This document shows positions 35,100 through 43,394 of a stretch of 64,000 nt of DNA, in pieces. The notes under the pieces were generated by a model. The model was not told the origin of the DNA, did no database searches, and worked only from the letters and a program-made list of their open reading frames with translations. A program made the translations under genes and the position numbers. The DNA is taken from contig JAEMQU010000002.1 in the NCBI GenBank assembly GCA_016463705.1, positions 25,834 through 89,833 of the forward strand. The letters are read 5' to 3'. Every line of letters starts with the position of its first letter. Position 1 is the first letter of the stretch. This DNA is from Opitutales bacterium. Lineage in GTDB: Bacteria > Verrucomicrobiota > Verrucomicrobiia > Opitutales > UBA953.

Positions 35100-36823
35100 T
35101 GGAGAAATCTGCCATCGCTTCGGTCTTAGACGAAATCGCAACCTTGCTCGAGCTAACGGGAGAAAACCCCTTTAAGATTCGTGCGTATTCTAACGGGGCG
35201 CGCATTCTCGAAACTCTTTCCGAAGACTTAGATGAATTAATTAAAACGGATCAACTCGCGGAGATTCCGGGGATGGGCGAAGCGCTGGTGGATAAAATAA
35301 CTACACTGCGTCGTGATGGTATCTTACCGTTTCACCAAAAACTAAAAGCGAGTATTCCGCCTGGTCTGTTGGAGGTTATCCAAATTCCAGGGTTAGGGCC
35401 TAAAAAAGTGCGCGCGCTGTGGGTTCAGCTCCAAGTTGAAACCATTGAGAAATTAAAAGAAGTTTGCGATAGCGGACAAGTGGCCGAGCTGAAGGGCTTT
35501 GGTGCTAAAACCCAGACCAATATTTTAGAAGGTATAAAAAATAGAATCGCCTACGGGAAAAGACACCGCTGGGCCGACGCTGCCGAAATTGCCGAACCAA
35601 TTTTAGCCGGATTAAAAAATCTCCCCCAAGTAAAACTGGCCGAATCGGCAGGATCACTTCGTCGATCGCGCGAAACGGTGGGCGACTTAGATTTCTTAGT
35701 AGCCTCGTCGGACCCCAAACCAATCATGGACTGGTTTGTGAAATATCCAGGCGTCAAAGAAGTGACCGCACATGGAGAAACTAAATCGAGTGTGCGTTTG
35801 GAAAATGGAATTCAGGCCGACCTTCGCGTGGTTCCCGAAGAGCAATTTTATTTTGCCCTCCATCACTTTACTGGATCCAAAGAACACAATGTAGCGATGC
35901 GTCAAAGAGCTTTATCTCAAGGCTTAAGCATGAGTGAGTGGGGCTTTAAGTCGGTGGATGAAAAACAAAAAGCCCCAGGTGCTAAAAACGAAGAAGAAGT
36001 TTTTAAGGCTTTAGGATTAAAATGGATTCCTCCCGAACTCCGTGAAGGGGCGGGAGAAATCGAAGAGTCCGAAAAGAACAACCTCCCTAAGCTGGTTGCC
36101 TTTGAAGATATTAAAGGAGTTTTTCATAACCACACGACTGCTTCAGACGGTGATCACACGCTTGAACAAATGGCCGCCGCGGCTGAAAAATTTGGTTGGA
36201 GTTATTTAGGAATTTCCGACCACTCTAAATCAAGTTTTCAGGCAAGAGGTTTAGACGAAAGCAGACTCGCTCAACAGATTGAGGAAATTAACAAATTAAA
36301 TCAGTCGGGCAAATTTAAGGTGCGGGTCTTAAGTGGCAGCGAGGTAGATATTTTACGCGATGGCTCACTCGATTTTACTGATGAGGTTTTGGGTAAACTC
36401 GACTTCGTAGTAGCTTCAGTACACAACTTATTTACTTTAGATAAAGAGGAGCAAACGAAGCGGATTATTAAAGCGATTGAGAATGAACATGTGGACATGG
36501 TGGGCCACCTCACGGGGCGCCTGCTTAATAAACGCGAGCCCTATGAAGTAGATATCGCCAAGATTATAGATGCCGCCGCGGCGAATGATACCATCATCGA
36601 ATTAAACGCTAACCCCTGGAGGTTGGATCTCGATTGGCGTTGGTGGCGTCGAGCCTCCGAAAAAGGCGTGCTTACCTCAATTAATCCTGACGCTCATGAT
36701 ATTGAGCAATTAGGCTTTGCGGCCCATGGTGTACGGATTGCTCGCAAGGGTTGGTTAACCAAAGAAAACGTTTTAAATACGCGTTCACTGCCCGAAGTTT
36801 TAAAGTGGCTGGGACGCCAGTAA
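35096..36823 (+). CDS. polX: DNA polymerase/3'-5' exonuclease PolX
   Basis: The 575-residue protein joins a DNA-polymerase X core and a PHP domain. Helix-hairpin-helix motifs (EIPGMGEALVDKI, IQIPGLGPKKVRALW) are followed by the polymerase palm with VGDLDFLVAS, whose two aspartates bind metal. From about residue 340, HNHTTASDGDH and later HSKSS, EVDILRDG and DAHDIEQLGF make the PHP metal cluster that gives exonuclease and AP-site activity. It serves base excision repair. It overlaps gmk by 4 bases and is followed by a hairpin terminator. Confidence 0.95.
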   Translation: MMEKSAIASVLDEIATLLELTGENPFKIRAYSNGARILETLSEDLDELIKTDQLAEIPGMGEALVDKITTLRRDGILPFHQKLKASIPPGLLEVIQIPGLGPKKVRALWVQLQVETIEKLKEVCDSGQVAELKGFGAKTQTNILEGIKNRIAYGKRHRWADAAEIAEPILAGLKNLPQVKLAESAGSLRRSRETVGDLDFLVASSDPKPIMDWFVKYPGVKEVTAHGETKSSVRLENGIQADLRVVPEEQFYFALHHFTGSKEHNVAMRQRALSQGLSMSEWGFKSVDEKQKAPGAKNEEEVFKALGLKWIPPELREGAGEIEESEKNNLPKLVAFEDIKGVFHNHTTASDGDHTLEQMAAAAEKFGWSYLGISDHSKSSFQARGLDESRLAQQIEEINKLNQSGKFKVRVLSGSEVDILRDGSLDFTDEVLGKLDFVVASVHNLFTLDKEEQTKRIIKAIENEHVDMVGHLTGRLLNKREPYEVDIAKIIDAAAANDTIIELNANPWRLDLDWRWWRRASEKGVLTSINPDAHDIEQLGFAAHGVRIARKGWLTKENVLNTRSLPEVLKWLGRQ

Positions 36824-36828
36824 GGATA

Positions 36829-36853
36829 CGGCTCGCCCTTGAGCCGATTTTTT
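36829..36853 (+). terminator. intrinsic terminator of the coaC-polX unit
   Basis: CGGCTC-GCCCTT-GAGCCG (36829-36846) is followed by ATTTTTT. It separates polX from kdsA. Confidence 0.85.
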
Positions 36854-36868
36854 GTCTAATTTCACCTT

Positions 36869-37663
36869 ATGTTATACGATAAGCGGAGACTACTCCTCAT
36901 CGCCGGCCCTTGTTCATTGGAGTCTGAATCTAATTGTCGCACTGTGGCGAAAGAGCTGAAGGCGCTGTCTGTCCGCTTCCCGGAATTAAATATTATTTTC
37001 AAAGGTTCTTATGATAAAGCCAATCGCACCTCTTTAGGGGGCGATCGTGGTCCGGGAATGGAAGCCGGTTTAGAATTACTAAAACTCGTTAAAAAAGATT
37101 ATGGTTTCGCAGTCTTAACGGATATTCACGGACCTGATCACTGCGAACCCGTGGGCAAGGTGGTCGATGTACTCCAAATTCCTGCCTTCATGTGCCGTCA
37201 GACCGACTTACTCGTGGCCGCTGCAAAAACCGGCAAAGTGGTGAATGTTAAAAAAGGACAATTCCTTTCACCGTTTGAAATGAAATTTGTAGTCGATAAA
37301 TTAAAGGGAGCGAATGCCGCTGAAATTTGGCAAACCGATCGTGGAACTACTTTTGGATATCAAAACCTTGTCGTGGATATGAGATCTTTCCCAATTATGG
37401 CGAGTTACGGTTACCCCACGATTATGGACGCCACGCATGCCGTGCAATTACCTGGCGCGGCGGGTGGAGCTTCGGGTGGGCAACGCGAGTATGTTCCGGT
37501 TTTAGCAAAAGCCGCCTTAGCAGCCGGCGCCGATGGATTGTTTATGGAAACCCATCCGGATCCGTCTCAGGCTATTTCCGACGGCCCCAGCCAAGTACCA
37601 CTAGCCGAGTTTCCTGCTTTAGTGGAGTCTTGTCTGCGAATTTGGAAAGCGGCTCGAAACTAA
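36869..37663 (+). CDS. kdsA: 3-deoxy-8-phosphooctulonate synthase
   Basis: KdsA condenses arabinose 5-phosphate with phosphoenolpyruvate to KDO-8-phosphate, the precursor of lipopolysaccharide KDO, and so indicates an outer membrane. The 264-residue protein shows [37 protein letters not shown] and the C-terminal [11 protein letters not shown]. It begins after a terminator and its stop overlaps the convergent menE stop by 4 bases. Confidence 0.96.
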   Translation: MLYDKRRLLLIAGPCSLESESNCRTVAKELKALSVRFPELNIIFKGSYDKANRTSLGGDRGPGMEAGLELLKLVKKDYGFAVLTDIHGPDHCEPVGKVVDVLQIPAFMCRQTDLLVAAAKTGKVVNVKKGQFLSPFEMKFVVDKLKGANAAEIWQTDRGTTFGYQNLVVDMRSFPIMASYGYPTIMDATHAVQLPGAAGGASGGQREYVPVLAKAALAAGADGLFMETHPDPSQAISDGPSQVPLAEFPALVESCLRIWKAARN

Positions 37664-38865
37664 ATCCGTAAAAGTTTTTCGGCAGCGAGGCGATCAAATT
37701 TTCCGCGTCCATCGAGCGGAATTTTTTCGACAAAGATATAATTTTTAGGACGGGCGGCGGGTTCTAAAACTTCCACGGCTTTTTTAAGGGCGGCTGAATT
37801 ATATTCACTGGCGACGACACAGGCCACGACGCGTTGACCCCATTGAGCATCAATCACCCCGAAGACGAAAATATCTTTTACGAGTCCAGTGGACTTCAAA
37901 ATTTCTTCAACGCGTGAGGGGTCAATTTTTTCTCCACCTGAGTTGATAATGCGATCACCCCGACCCAAAATTTCTACCGTTCCATCGGCATTAACGTGCC
38001 CCAGATCACCCGAAGTATAAGGGATGGAAAATTTTTCACCGAGCCAATAGCCCAGGCCACAGGCGGGTGAATGGATACAGACGTGGTGATTAATTTCGGT
38101 GAATTTTACCCCGGGCAGGGGATACCCGCGGAGAGGTTCATCGCGCCAGATTTTTTCGGGTGGACAGAAGGCACAGAGCGCAGCCGTTTCGGTCATTCCA
38201 TAAGTGGCATAAACGGGAAGATGCTGATCGCGAATCGCATCGATGACCGGGCGGGGAACGGCGGCTCCACCTAATAAAATTACATCAAACTGCTTTAACC
38301 ATTTTAAGCCCTCGGGGTGCTCAAGTATTCGCGAAATTTGCGTGTGCACTAACGAAGCTATTTTCGTGCCACCGGCAGGTAATTTAATTTCGGGTAGAGA
38401 TTGATTGGGTAAGAAACGTCCGTCGTAGTGGCTATAATTTCCACTGGTAAATTGAGCGCGCAGTACCGGCATTAAACCGCTGACATGATAAGGCGGCGTG
38501 AAACTCGCGCCGTGCAGTATCGAACTCAGTCCGCGTGCCACCAGGGCATCGCGTAATCCTAGGGCGGCGGCTCGCAGAGTTTTGGTGTTATGAATAACGA
38601 ACTTAACTTTTCCGCCCGTTCCGCCTGTTGGAATAAAAAGACAGTCCATCCAGGCCTCGGGCCAATTCGCTGGGGCCGTGCCTTGGGGTATCAGATGGAT
38701 TCCTTCAATGATGGTTTCCCTGGGAATGAGTTGGGCGGCACTTTTTAATTCAGCGGGTCCCCAGTTGGGATTTCCTAGAAACACCGGACGACCAATAGAG
38801 TGCGCCGTGAGAACTTCTTCTAAGTATTTTTTTGGATCTGAGTGAAAAACAGCAATCGATTTCAT
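37660..38865 (-). CDS. menE: O-succinylbenzoate-CoA ligase-type acyl-AMP ligase
   Basis: MenE activates o-succinylbenzoate for menaquinone synthesis. The 401-residue protein is an ANL-family ligase with [15 protein letters not shown] (ATP loop), [33 protein letters not shown] and the C-terminal hinge with the catalytic Lys in DGRGKFDRL. Its start overlaps the menC stop (ATGA), which supports the menaquinone assignment over a general acyl-CoA ligase. It is shorter than most MenE proteins because the N-terminal part is reduced. Confidence 0.85.
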   Translation of the reverse strand: MKSIAVFHSDPKKYLEEVLTAHSIGRPVFLGNPNWGPAELKSAAQLIPRETIIEGIHLIPQGTAPANWPEAWMDCLFIPTGGTGGKVKFVIHNTKTLRAAALGLRDALVARGLSSILHGASFTPPYHVSGLMPVLRAQFTSGNYSHYDGRFLPNQSLPEIKLPAGGTKIASLVHTQISRILEHPEGLKWLKQFDVILLGGAAVPRPVIDAIRDQHLPVYATYGMTETAALCAFCPPEKIWRDEPLRGYPLPGVKFTEINHHVCIHSPACGLGYWLGEKFSIPYTSGDLGHVNADGTVEILGRGDRIINSGGEKIDPSRVEEILKSTGLVKDIFVFGVIDAQWGQRVVACVVASEYNSAALKKAVEVLEPAARPKNYIFVEKIPLDGRGKFDRLAAEKLLRI

Positions 38866-39812
38866 TTAAATTTTCTCCATAACGCTAGCCAATCGAAGTT
38901 TGATAATCCATCAACCACTGGACCCGATCGATGGCGGTCTAAGCCATCATCTTTGAATTGGTTTAGGGTGTCAAATCCCACCGCCCCGACCGATGGGTCA
39001 AGATGGGCCAACCAAAGTGCGGCTTGGCGGCCAAAAGCGGTTTCAAAGACCGACGAATAAATGACTTTGTTAGGATGGGTTTTGCGCCATGCTAAAAAAA
39101 CATCCCAATCGCCTACGAGGGACGGTTTGACGACCACTGGTCCAGACCAACTAAATTTATCTGGAGAGATAAATGATTCATCGAGAGCGACCTTTTTGGG
39201 GTCTAGTTGATTGTATCCAGGATGATTCACCGGCAGCGGTTGCTCAATGAATTCTATTTGATCTGATGACAGTGCAAAATTTACCCATTGTTCTGTTTCT
39301 TGTAGGTTAAGGCTTCCATTGGCATCCAGGCGAAAAATAATATCACTAGGCGCTGTCGTGATTAAAGATTTAATATAAGAAAAAGAAGTTAGGGGAGATA
39401 TTTTAAGCTTAAGTGTTTTAAAGCCTTCAGCTATTTTTCTTCCAATGTTTTCCTCGGTCGGTTCGGGAATAAGTCCAGCCCAAGAAGTTTTTTTATTAAA
39501 ACTTGTGATTTCAGGCCAATGACGACACGACGAGAGGGCCGCCCGTAAACAAGGAAAGCCGCCCTCCAATTCTTTTAAATGAGCGTTTAATTTTAATAAA
39601 TCTCCGGCGAATGAATTAAGCAGATCGACACATTCCGAAATACTTTCTGTATCAAAATTTGGCCACGGGGCGACTTCACCAAAGCCAATCTCACCATTCA
39701 TTTCAGTTTTGATTAAGACTCTTTCCACTTCCGTAAAACTCCCTGCTCCGGTGACAAACGGATGACGAAATTCTCGTCGCACCTTCAAAAACTCGTATTT
39801 TCCGTCATTCAT
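38862..39812 (-). CDS. menC: o-succinylbenzoate synthase-type enolase-superfamily enzyme
   Basis: MenC dehydrates SHCHC to o-succinylbenzoate. The 316-residue protein has the enolase-superfamily barrel: GEVAPWP, TLKLKIS (catalytic Lys pair), RLDANGSL and IEQP as metal ligands, and LDESF with a later VVKPSLVG. I place the start at the ATG at 39812, preceded by AAAGGG at a suitable distance; the frame is open further upstream but without family-like sequence. Linked to menE by an ATGA overlap. The other men genes are not in this window. Confidence 0.85.
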   Translation of the reverse strand: MNDGKYEFLKVRREFRHPFVTGAGSFTEVERVLIKTEMNGEIGFGEVAPWPNFDTESISECVDLLNSFAGDLLKLNAHLKELEGGFPCLRAALSSCRHWPEITSFNKKTSWAGLIPEPTEENIGRKIAEGFKTLKLKISPLTSFSYIKSLITTAPSDIIFRLDANGSLNLQETEQWVNFALSSDQIEFIEQPLPVNHPGYNQLDPKKVALDESFISPDKFSWSGPVVVKPSLVGDWDVFLAWRKTHPNKVIYSSVFETAFGRQAALWLAHLDPSVGAVGFDTLNQFKDDGLDRHRSGPVVDGLSNFDWLALWRKFK

Positions 39813-39830
39813 ACCCTTTAGTATCTTTAA

Positions 39831-39866
39831 ATTTTGCCAGGGAGCAAAATCAATTTGCCACCCTGG
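39831..39866 (+). promoter_or_regulatory. hairpin/pseudoknot-capable leader upstream of guaB
   Basis: ATTTTGC (39831-39837) pairs with GCAAAAT (39844-39850), leaving the loop CAGGGA. The loop's CAGGG can pair with CCCTG at 39861-39865, which makes an H-type pseudoknot. A TAGTAT -10-like box at 39820-39825 would start transcription right at the stem. It may be a control element for guaB; the DNA dyad could equally serve the divergent menC. Confidence 0.4.
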
Positions 39867-39904
39867 TGAACGATGTTTAACACCCTTTGGGGAAACCGAC
39901 ACCT

Positions 39905-41482
39905 ATGGCTTCCTCCAAAAACAAAAGTCGCGTTTCTCTCGACGAACGCTTCTTCCTCCCCGCCGATTCATTCTTTGCGGCTAATGCAGGGCTGGGTTTG
40001 ACGTATGATGACGTCTCACTAGCGACAAACTACTCCGAAGTTCTTCCGCGTATGACGCGCTTAGATTCGTCCCTGTCTGATAGCATCAGCTTATCTCTTC
40101 CCATTGTGTCGTCCGACATGGACACCGTCACCGAACATCAAATGGCGATTGCGATGGCACTGAATGGCGGGCTCGGTCTTCTCCATTATAATATGTCATC
40201 GGCCGAACAAATTAAGGAAGTTCGCCGAGTGAAGAATCATATTCACGGAATGATTGGCGATCCAGCCGTTGTTTCCCCGGAGCTGACCATTGCGGAAGTT
40301 CTTCACCGTATTGAAATCGAAGGACTGGCCTTCAGTACCTTCCCCGTAGTTTCCAAAGATAATACTCTATTAGGTCTGTTACCTGGAAGTACGGTTAAAG
40401 AAAGACACGGAAAACGTAAAGTGGCTGAGGTAATGACGCCACGTGACAAGGTCTTTGTAGTCTTTGAAAAAGATCTAGGTAAGGATCCAATTGCGAAGGC
40501 GGATCGACTTTTTTCGGAAAACGTTGGCCAAAATAAACTACTCGTGGTCGATGCCAAGAATCAGCTGAAAGGCCTGTTTACATTGAGCGATATCGAGAGA
40601 ATTTCCGAAGAGTCCCGCGCCCATGTTCGTCCAACTCGCGATAGCGATTTCCGTTTACGCGTGGGTGTCGCGATTAACGTTCCACGTAATGCCGATGGAG
40701 AAGTTGATAAAAATGCTCTGCTTATTCACGCCGCCGCACTGATTGAAGAAGGGGCCGATGCTTTGGCTATTTCTACAGCTCATGGTTTTACTAAGGGAGT
40801 CGGTGATGCGCTAAAATTATTAAGAAAACAATTTAAGTCCACGACGTTGATTGCAGGAAATGTAACCAGCGGCGCGGGGGTAGAATTTTTGGCGGCTGCC
40901 GGAGCCGACGCGATTAAGATTGGTCAGGGCCCTGGATCCATTTGCACCACTCGTATGGTCGCAGGCGTGGGCATTCCCCAGTTGACCGCACTCTATGTTG
41001 CCTCCCGCGCTGCCGTAAAATCCGGTGTGAGAATAATTGCTGATGGTGGTATTTCCAAGAGCGGAGATATTGTTAAAGCGCTTACTCTTGCCGATGTTGT
41101 TATTTTAGGCGGCCTGCTGGCGGGTAGTCGCGAAGCGCCAGGCAAACTCATGGAAATTAATGGTAAGACCTATAAAGAGTATCGTGGCATGGGTTCCCTT
41201 GAGGCTATGCGCAAAGGGTCGGCCACGCGCTACGGTCACAATAATACTTCAGCGAAACTAAACAAAGTAGCACCGGAAGGCATCGAGGCACTTAAAGAAG
41301 TCACCGGCTCCGTCGACCAAGTCCTCGCCCCATTAGCGGGTGGCGTCCAAAGCGGGCTTGGATATTTGGGCGCGGAAAACCTGACGGAACTTCGTGCAAA
41401 TGCCCGCTACATCAGAATCACACCAGCGGGACAAAGAGAGGCTGCCCCGCATGATGTGATTGAAATTAAAGCCGGTTCGTAA
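39905..41482 (+). CDS. guaB: IMP dehydrogenase
   Basis: GuaB converts IMP to XMP, the committed step to GMP. The 525-residue protein has [16 protein letters not shown], two CBS domains (about 120-240), the IMP-binding loop GPGSICTTR with catalytic Cys347, and IADGGIS. The ATG at 39905 (MASSKNKSR) is my choice; an ATG at 39887 would add six residues. A small-membrane-protein gene begins 16 bases after its stop. Confidence 0.97.
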   Translation: MASSKNKSRVSLDERFFLPADSFFAANAGLGLTYDDVSLATNYSEVLPRMTRLDSSLSDSISLSLPIVSSDMDTVTEHQMAIAMALNGGLGLLHYNMSSAEQIKEVRRVKNHIHGMIGDPAVVSPELTIAEVLHRIEIEGLAFSTFPVVSKDNTLLGLLPGSTVKERHGKRKVAEVMTPRDKVFVVFEKDLGKDPIAKADRLFSENVGQNKLLVVDAKNQLKGLFTLSDIERISEESRAHVRPTRDSDFRLRVGVAINVPRNADGEVDKNALLIHAAALIEEGADALAISTAHGFTKGVGDALKLLRKQFKSTTLIAGNVTSGAGVEFLAAAGADAIKIGQGPGSICTTRMVAGVGIPQLTALYVASRAAVKSGVRIIADGGISKSGDIVKALTLADVVILGGLLAGSREAPGKLMEINGKTYKEYRGMGSLEAMRKGSATRYGHNNTSAKLNKVAPEGIEALKEVTGSVDQVLAPLAGGVQSGLGYLGAENLTELRANARYIRITPAGQREAAPHDVIEIKAGS

Positions 41483-41498
41483 GAGCATCACCCTTCAC

Positions 41499-42278
41499 AT
41501 GAAGTATTTTATCATCTTTTTACTAGGTGCTGCGTTGGGCTCGCTCGCGACAGTTATCAGTCAGCCAACCTTCACCTGCGTGCTAACCAATCTTCCCGCA
41601 AACACGCACAACCTGAAATCTGATTCGGTAGTAGAAGTACCCGTCACCGTTCTACCTCCCATAAAAAACGAGGACGAGGCCCCCGTCCCTGTCATCATTA
41701 AAGAAGAAGAAAGTACTCCCGCTAACAATACCGCAACCATTGAGGTCAGGGAAAACTCCGTAGGCAATTTACTGCCGTTAGATTACACCGCGATCAATGA
41801 ACGGCCCCTCTTTTGGCCAAGTGCCGTAAAGGTTTTAGCTGATACCACAGTCCCGCTCCTCGAGAAAAATAAAAAAATTGCCGATCTGCCAGTAAACGCC
41901 GGCGACATCTTACAACTTTCCAAAGTTTACGGAGACGGAAAATTGGAAGTGAGAGCAAAAAATCTAAAATTTGAAATCGAAAGCGAGTTAACAAACTTCG
42001 ACGTTTTGGTGCGCGAAAAAATTAATGAATTAGTCGCTCAAGGAAATAATACGCCAGCACCATTTGTCCGCCCTGGAGAAAACTATATTCCTCCTGCTAA
42101 ACCCAAACTCGTGGTTCCAGTTAAAAATGCACCAACGCCTGTCGCTGAGCCCGAACCGGCTGAAACAGCAACGGAACCTAAGAGCCGATCTTTAGATGAT
42201 AAGATGAATGCGTTATTTTCACCGGGCACCAGTTCTTCGGAAAAAGACAAAACAAAAAATAAGAATAACAAAAAGTGA
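41499..42278 (+). CDS. membrane-anchored protein of unknown function between guaB and the exonuclease gene
   Basis: This 259-residue protein is not recognised. From the ATG at 41499 (MKYFIIFLLG) it has one hydrophobic anchor (about 2-22), then a linker rich in Pro, Val and Glu (about 45-90), a mixed-structure region (about 95-180) with DILQLSKVYGDGKLEVRAKN, and a Pro/Ala/Lys-rich tail (about 190-259). It is probably an inner-membrane protein with a periplasmic domain. It overlaps the exonuclease gene by 4 bases (GTGA). Confidence 0.6.
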   Translation: MKYFIIFLLGAALGSLATVISQPTFTCVLTNLPANTHNLKSDSVVEVPVTVLPPIKNEDEAPVPVIIKEEESTPANNTATIEVRENSVGNLLPLDYTAINERPLFWPSAVKVLADTTVPLLEKNKKIADLPVNAGDILQLSKVYGDGKLEVRAKNLKFEIESELTNFDVLVREKINELVAQGNNTPAPFVRPGENYIPPAKPKLVVPVKNAPTPVAEPEPAETATEPKSRSLDDKMNALFSPGTSSSEKDKTKNKNNKK

Positions 42279-43042
42279 GTTCCGTAAAAATTTATTCCTG
42301 GAATGTTAACGGTGTTAGATCGGCCCATGGTAAAGGACTCACCGACTTTATTCATCAGCACGCTCCCGATGTGTTGTGCTTGCAGGAAACGAAGTGTGAA
42401 GCGGCCATCGCAAAAACCTTAGGGCTCGATTTTCCTTATCAGTTTTGGCACGAGGCGGAAAAGAAGGGTTATTCGGGTACCGCCATTTTAGCGAAAACCA
42501 ATCCTCTTTCGGTGACCAATGATTTTCCCGGCAATCACCCCCTCGAAGGTCGCGTGATTACCGCGGAGTTTAAAAGCTGTTATGTCATCAGTGCCTATGT
42601 TCCGAATTCACAGCGCGATTTAGAGCGTTTAGATTATCGCTTAATGTGGGATGATGATTTTCAGAAATATTTATCTAAACTAAGTAAGAAAAAAGCGGTA
42701 ATCGTTTGTGGTGATTTAAACGTCGCCCACACGGAAATCGATTTAGCTAATCCGACCCAGAATCGACGTAACGCGGGATTCACTGATGAAGAGCGAAATT
42801 CATTTTCAAAACTTCTTTCTGACCAGGGTATGGTCGATACCTTTAGGTCTGCTAATCCCACTCAAGAAAAGGCATTCAGTTGGTGGAGCTATCGCCCAGG
42901 TATTCGGGCGCGAAATATTGGGTGGCGCTTGGATTACTGTCTCACCTCCGCAAACTTGTCTTGGAGTAAGCCCGAAATCCATGCCCAGGTTCTGGGGTCG
43001 GATCATTGTCCAGTCTCGGTTAAATGTGAGGCTGACCTTTAA
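42275..43042 (+). CDS. xth: exodeoxyribonuclease III
   Basis: This AP endonuclease/3'-5' exonuclease of base excision repair has 255 residues with YSWNVNGVRSA, DVLCLQETK (metal-binding Glu), CGDLNVAHTEIDL, GWRLDYCL and the closing SDHCPV. It starts with GTG and overlaps the preceding gene by 4 bases. Confidence 0.95.
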   Translation: MSSVKIYSWNVNGVRSAHGKGLTDFIHQHAPDVLCLQETKCEAAIAKTLGLDFPYQFWHEAEKKGYSGTAILAKTNPLSVTNDFPGNHPLEGRVITAEFKSCYVISAYVPNSQRDLERLDYRLMWDDDFQKYLSKLSKKKAVIVCGDLNVAHTEIDLANPTQNRRNAGFTDEERNSFSKLLSDQGMVDTFRSANPTQEKAFSWWSYRPGIRARNIGWRLDYCLTSANLSWSKPEIHAQVLGSDHCPVSVKCEADL

Positions 43043-43078
43043 AATTTAGGGATTTAAGGGGATAACTTAGGTGGGTGA

Positions 43079-43107
43079 TTGACAAAAAGGGCCCCAAAGT
43101 TTACCTT
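43079..43107 (+). promoter_or_regulatory. promoter of feoAB
   Basis: A perfect -35 box TTGACA at 43079-43084 and a weak -10 TACCTT at 43102-43107 with a 17-base spacer lie before feoA. The start of transcription would fall within the operator that follows. Confidence 0.65.
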
Positions 43108-43108
43108 T

Positions 43109-43125
43109 TTGAGACTCAGTCTCAA
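43109..43125. promoter_or_regulatory. Fur/DtxR-type operator on the feoA promoter
   Basis: TTGAGACTCAGTCTCAA is an inverted repeat with 8-bp arms around a single C, next to the -10 box and 5 bases before the feoA GTG. It resembles Fur boxes such as TTGAGAATCATTTTCAA in layout and end bases, so repression by iron-loaded Fur or a DtxR-type protein is likely. Confidence 0.7.
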
Positions 43126-43130
43126 TTAGC

Positions 43131-43394
43131 GTGACTCCACTTTCTCAATTATTACCCGGCCAATTCGGCAAGCTGGTATCGCTCAACCCTGACCAAGCGG
43201 TGGATCAGCGGTTGATGGCCTTGGGATTGCTTCCCGGCATGGCCTTGAAGTTGGTGCGTCGTGCCCCCTTGGGCGATCCTGTCGCTATCGAATTTGGGGG
43301 CCAGGTTGTCAGTCTGCGGTTAGCCGAAGCCGAAAGTTTAATCGTTGATGTTGCTGCGGATTGTCCCGTGCAACGACCGAAGAACACGCCATGA
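43131..43394 (+). CDS. feoA: ferrous iron transport protein A
   Basis: FeoA is a small SH3-like cytoplasmic protein needed for FeoB function. The 87-residue protein has LPGQFGKLVSLNP, MALGLLPGMALKLVRRAPLGDP and ALIEFGG-like VAIEFGGQVVSLRLAEAE. It starts with GTG directly downstream of the operator and overlaps feoB by 4 bases. Confidence 0.93.
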   Translation: MTPLSQLLPGQFGKLVSLNPDQAVDQRLMALGLLPGMALKLVRRAPLGDPVAIEFGGQVVSLRLAEAESLIVDVAADCPVQRPKNTP

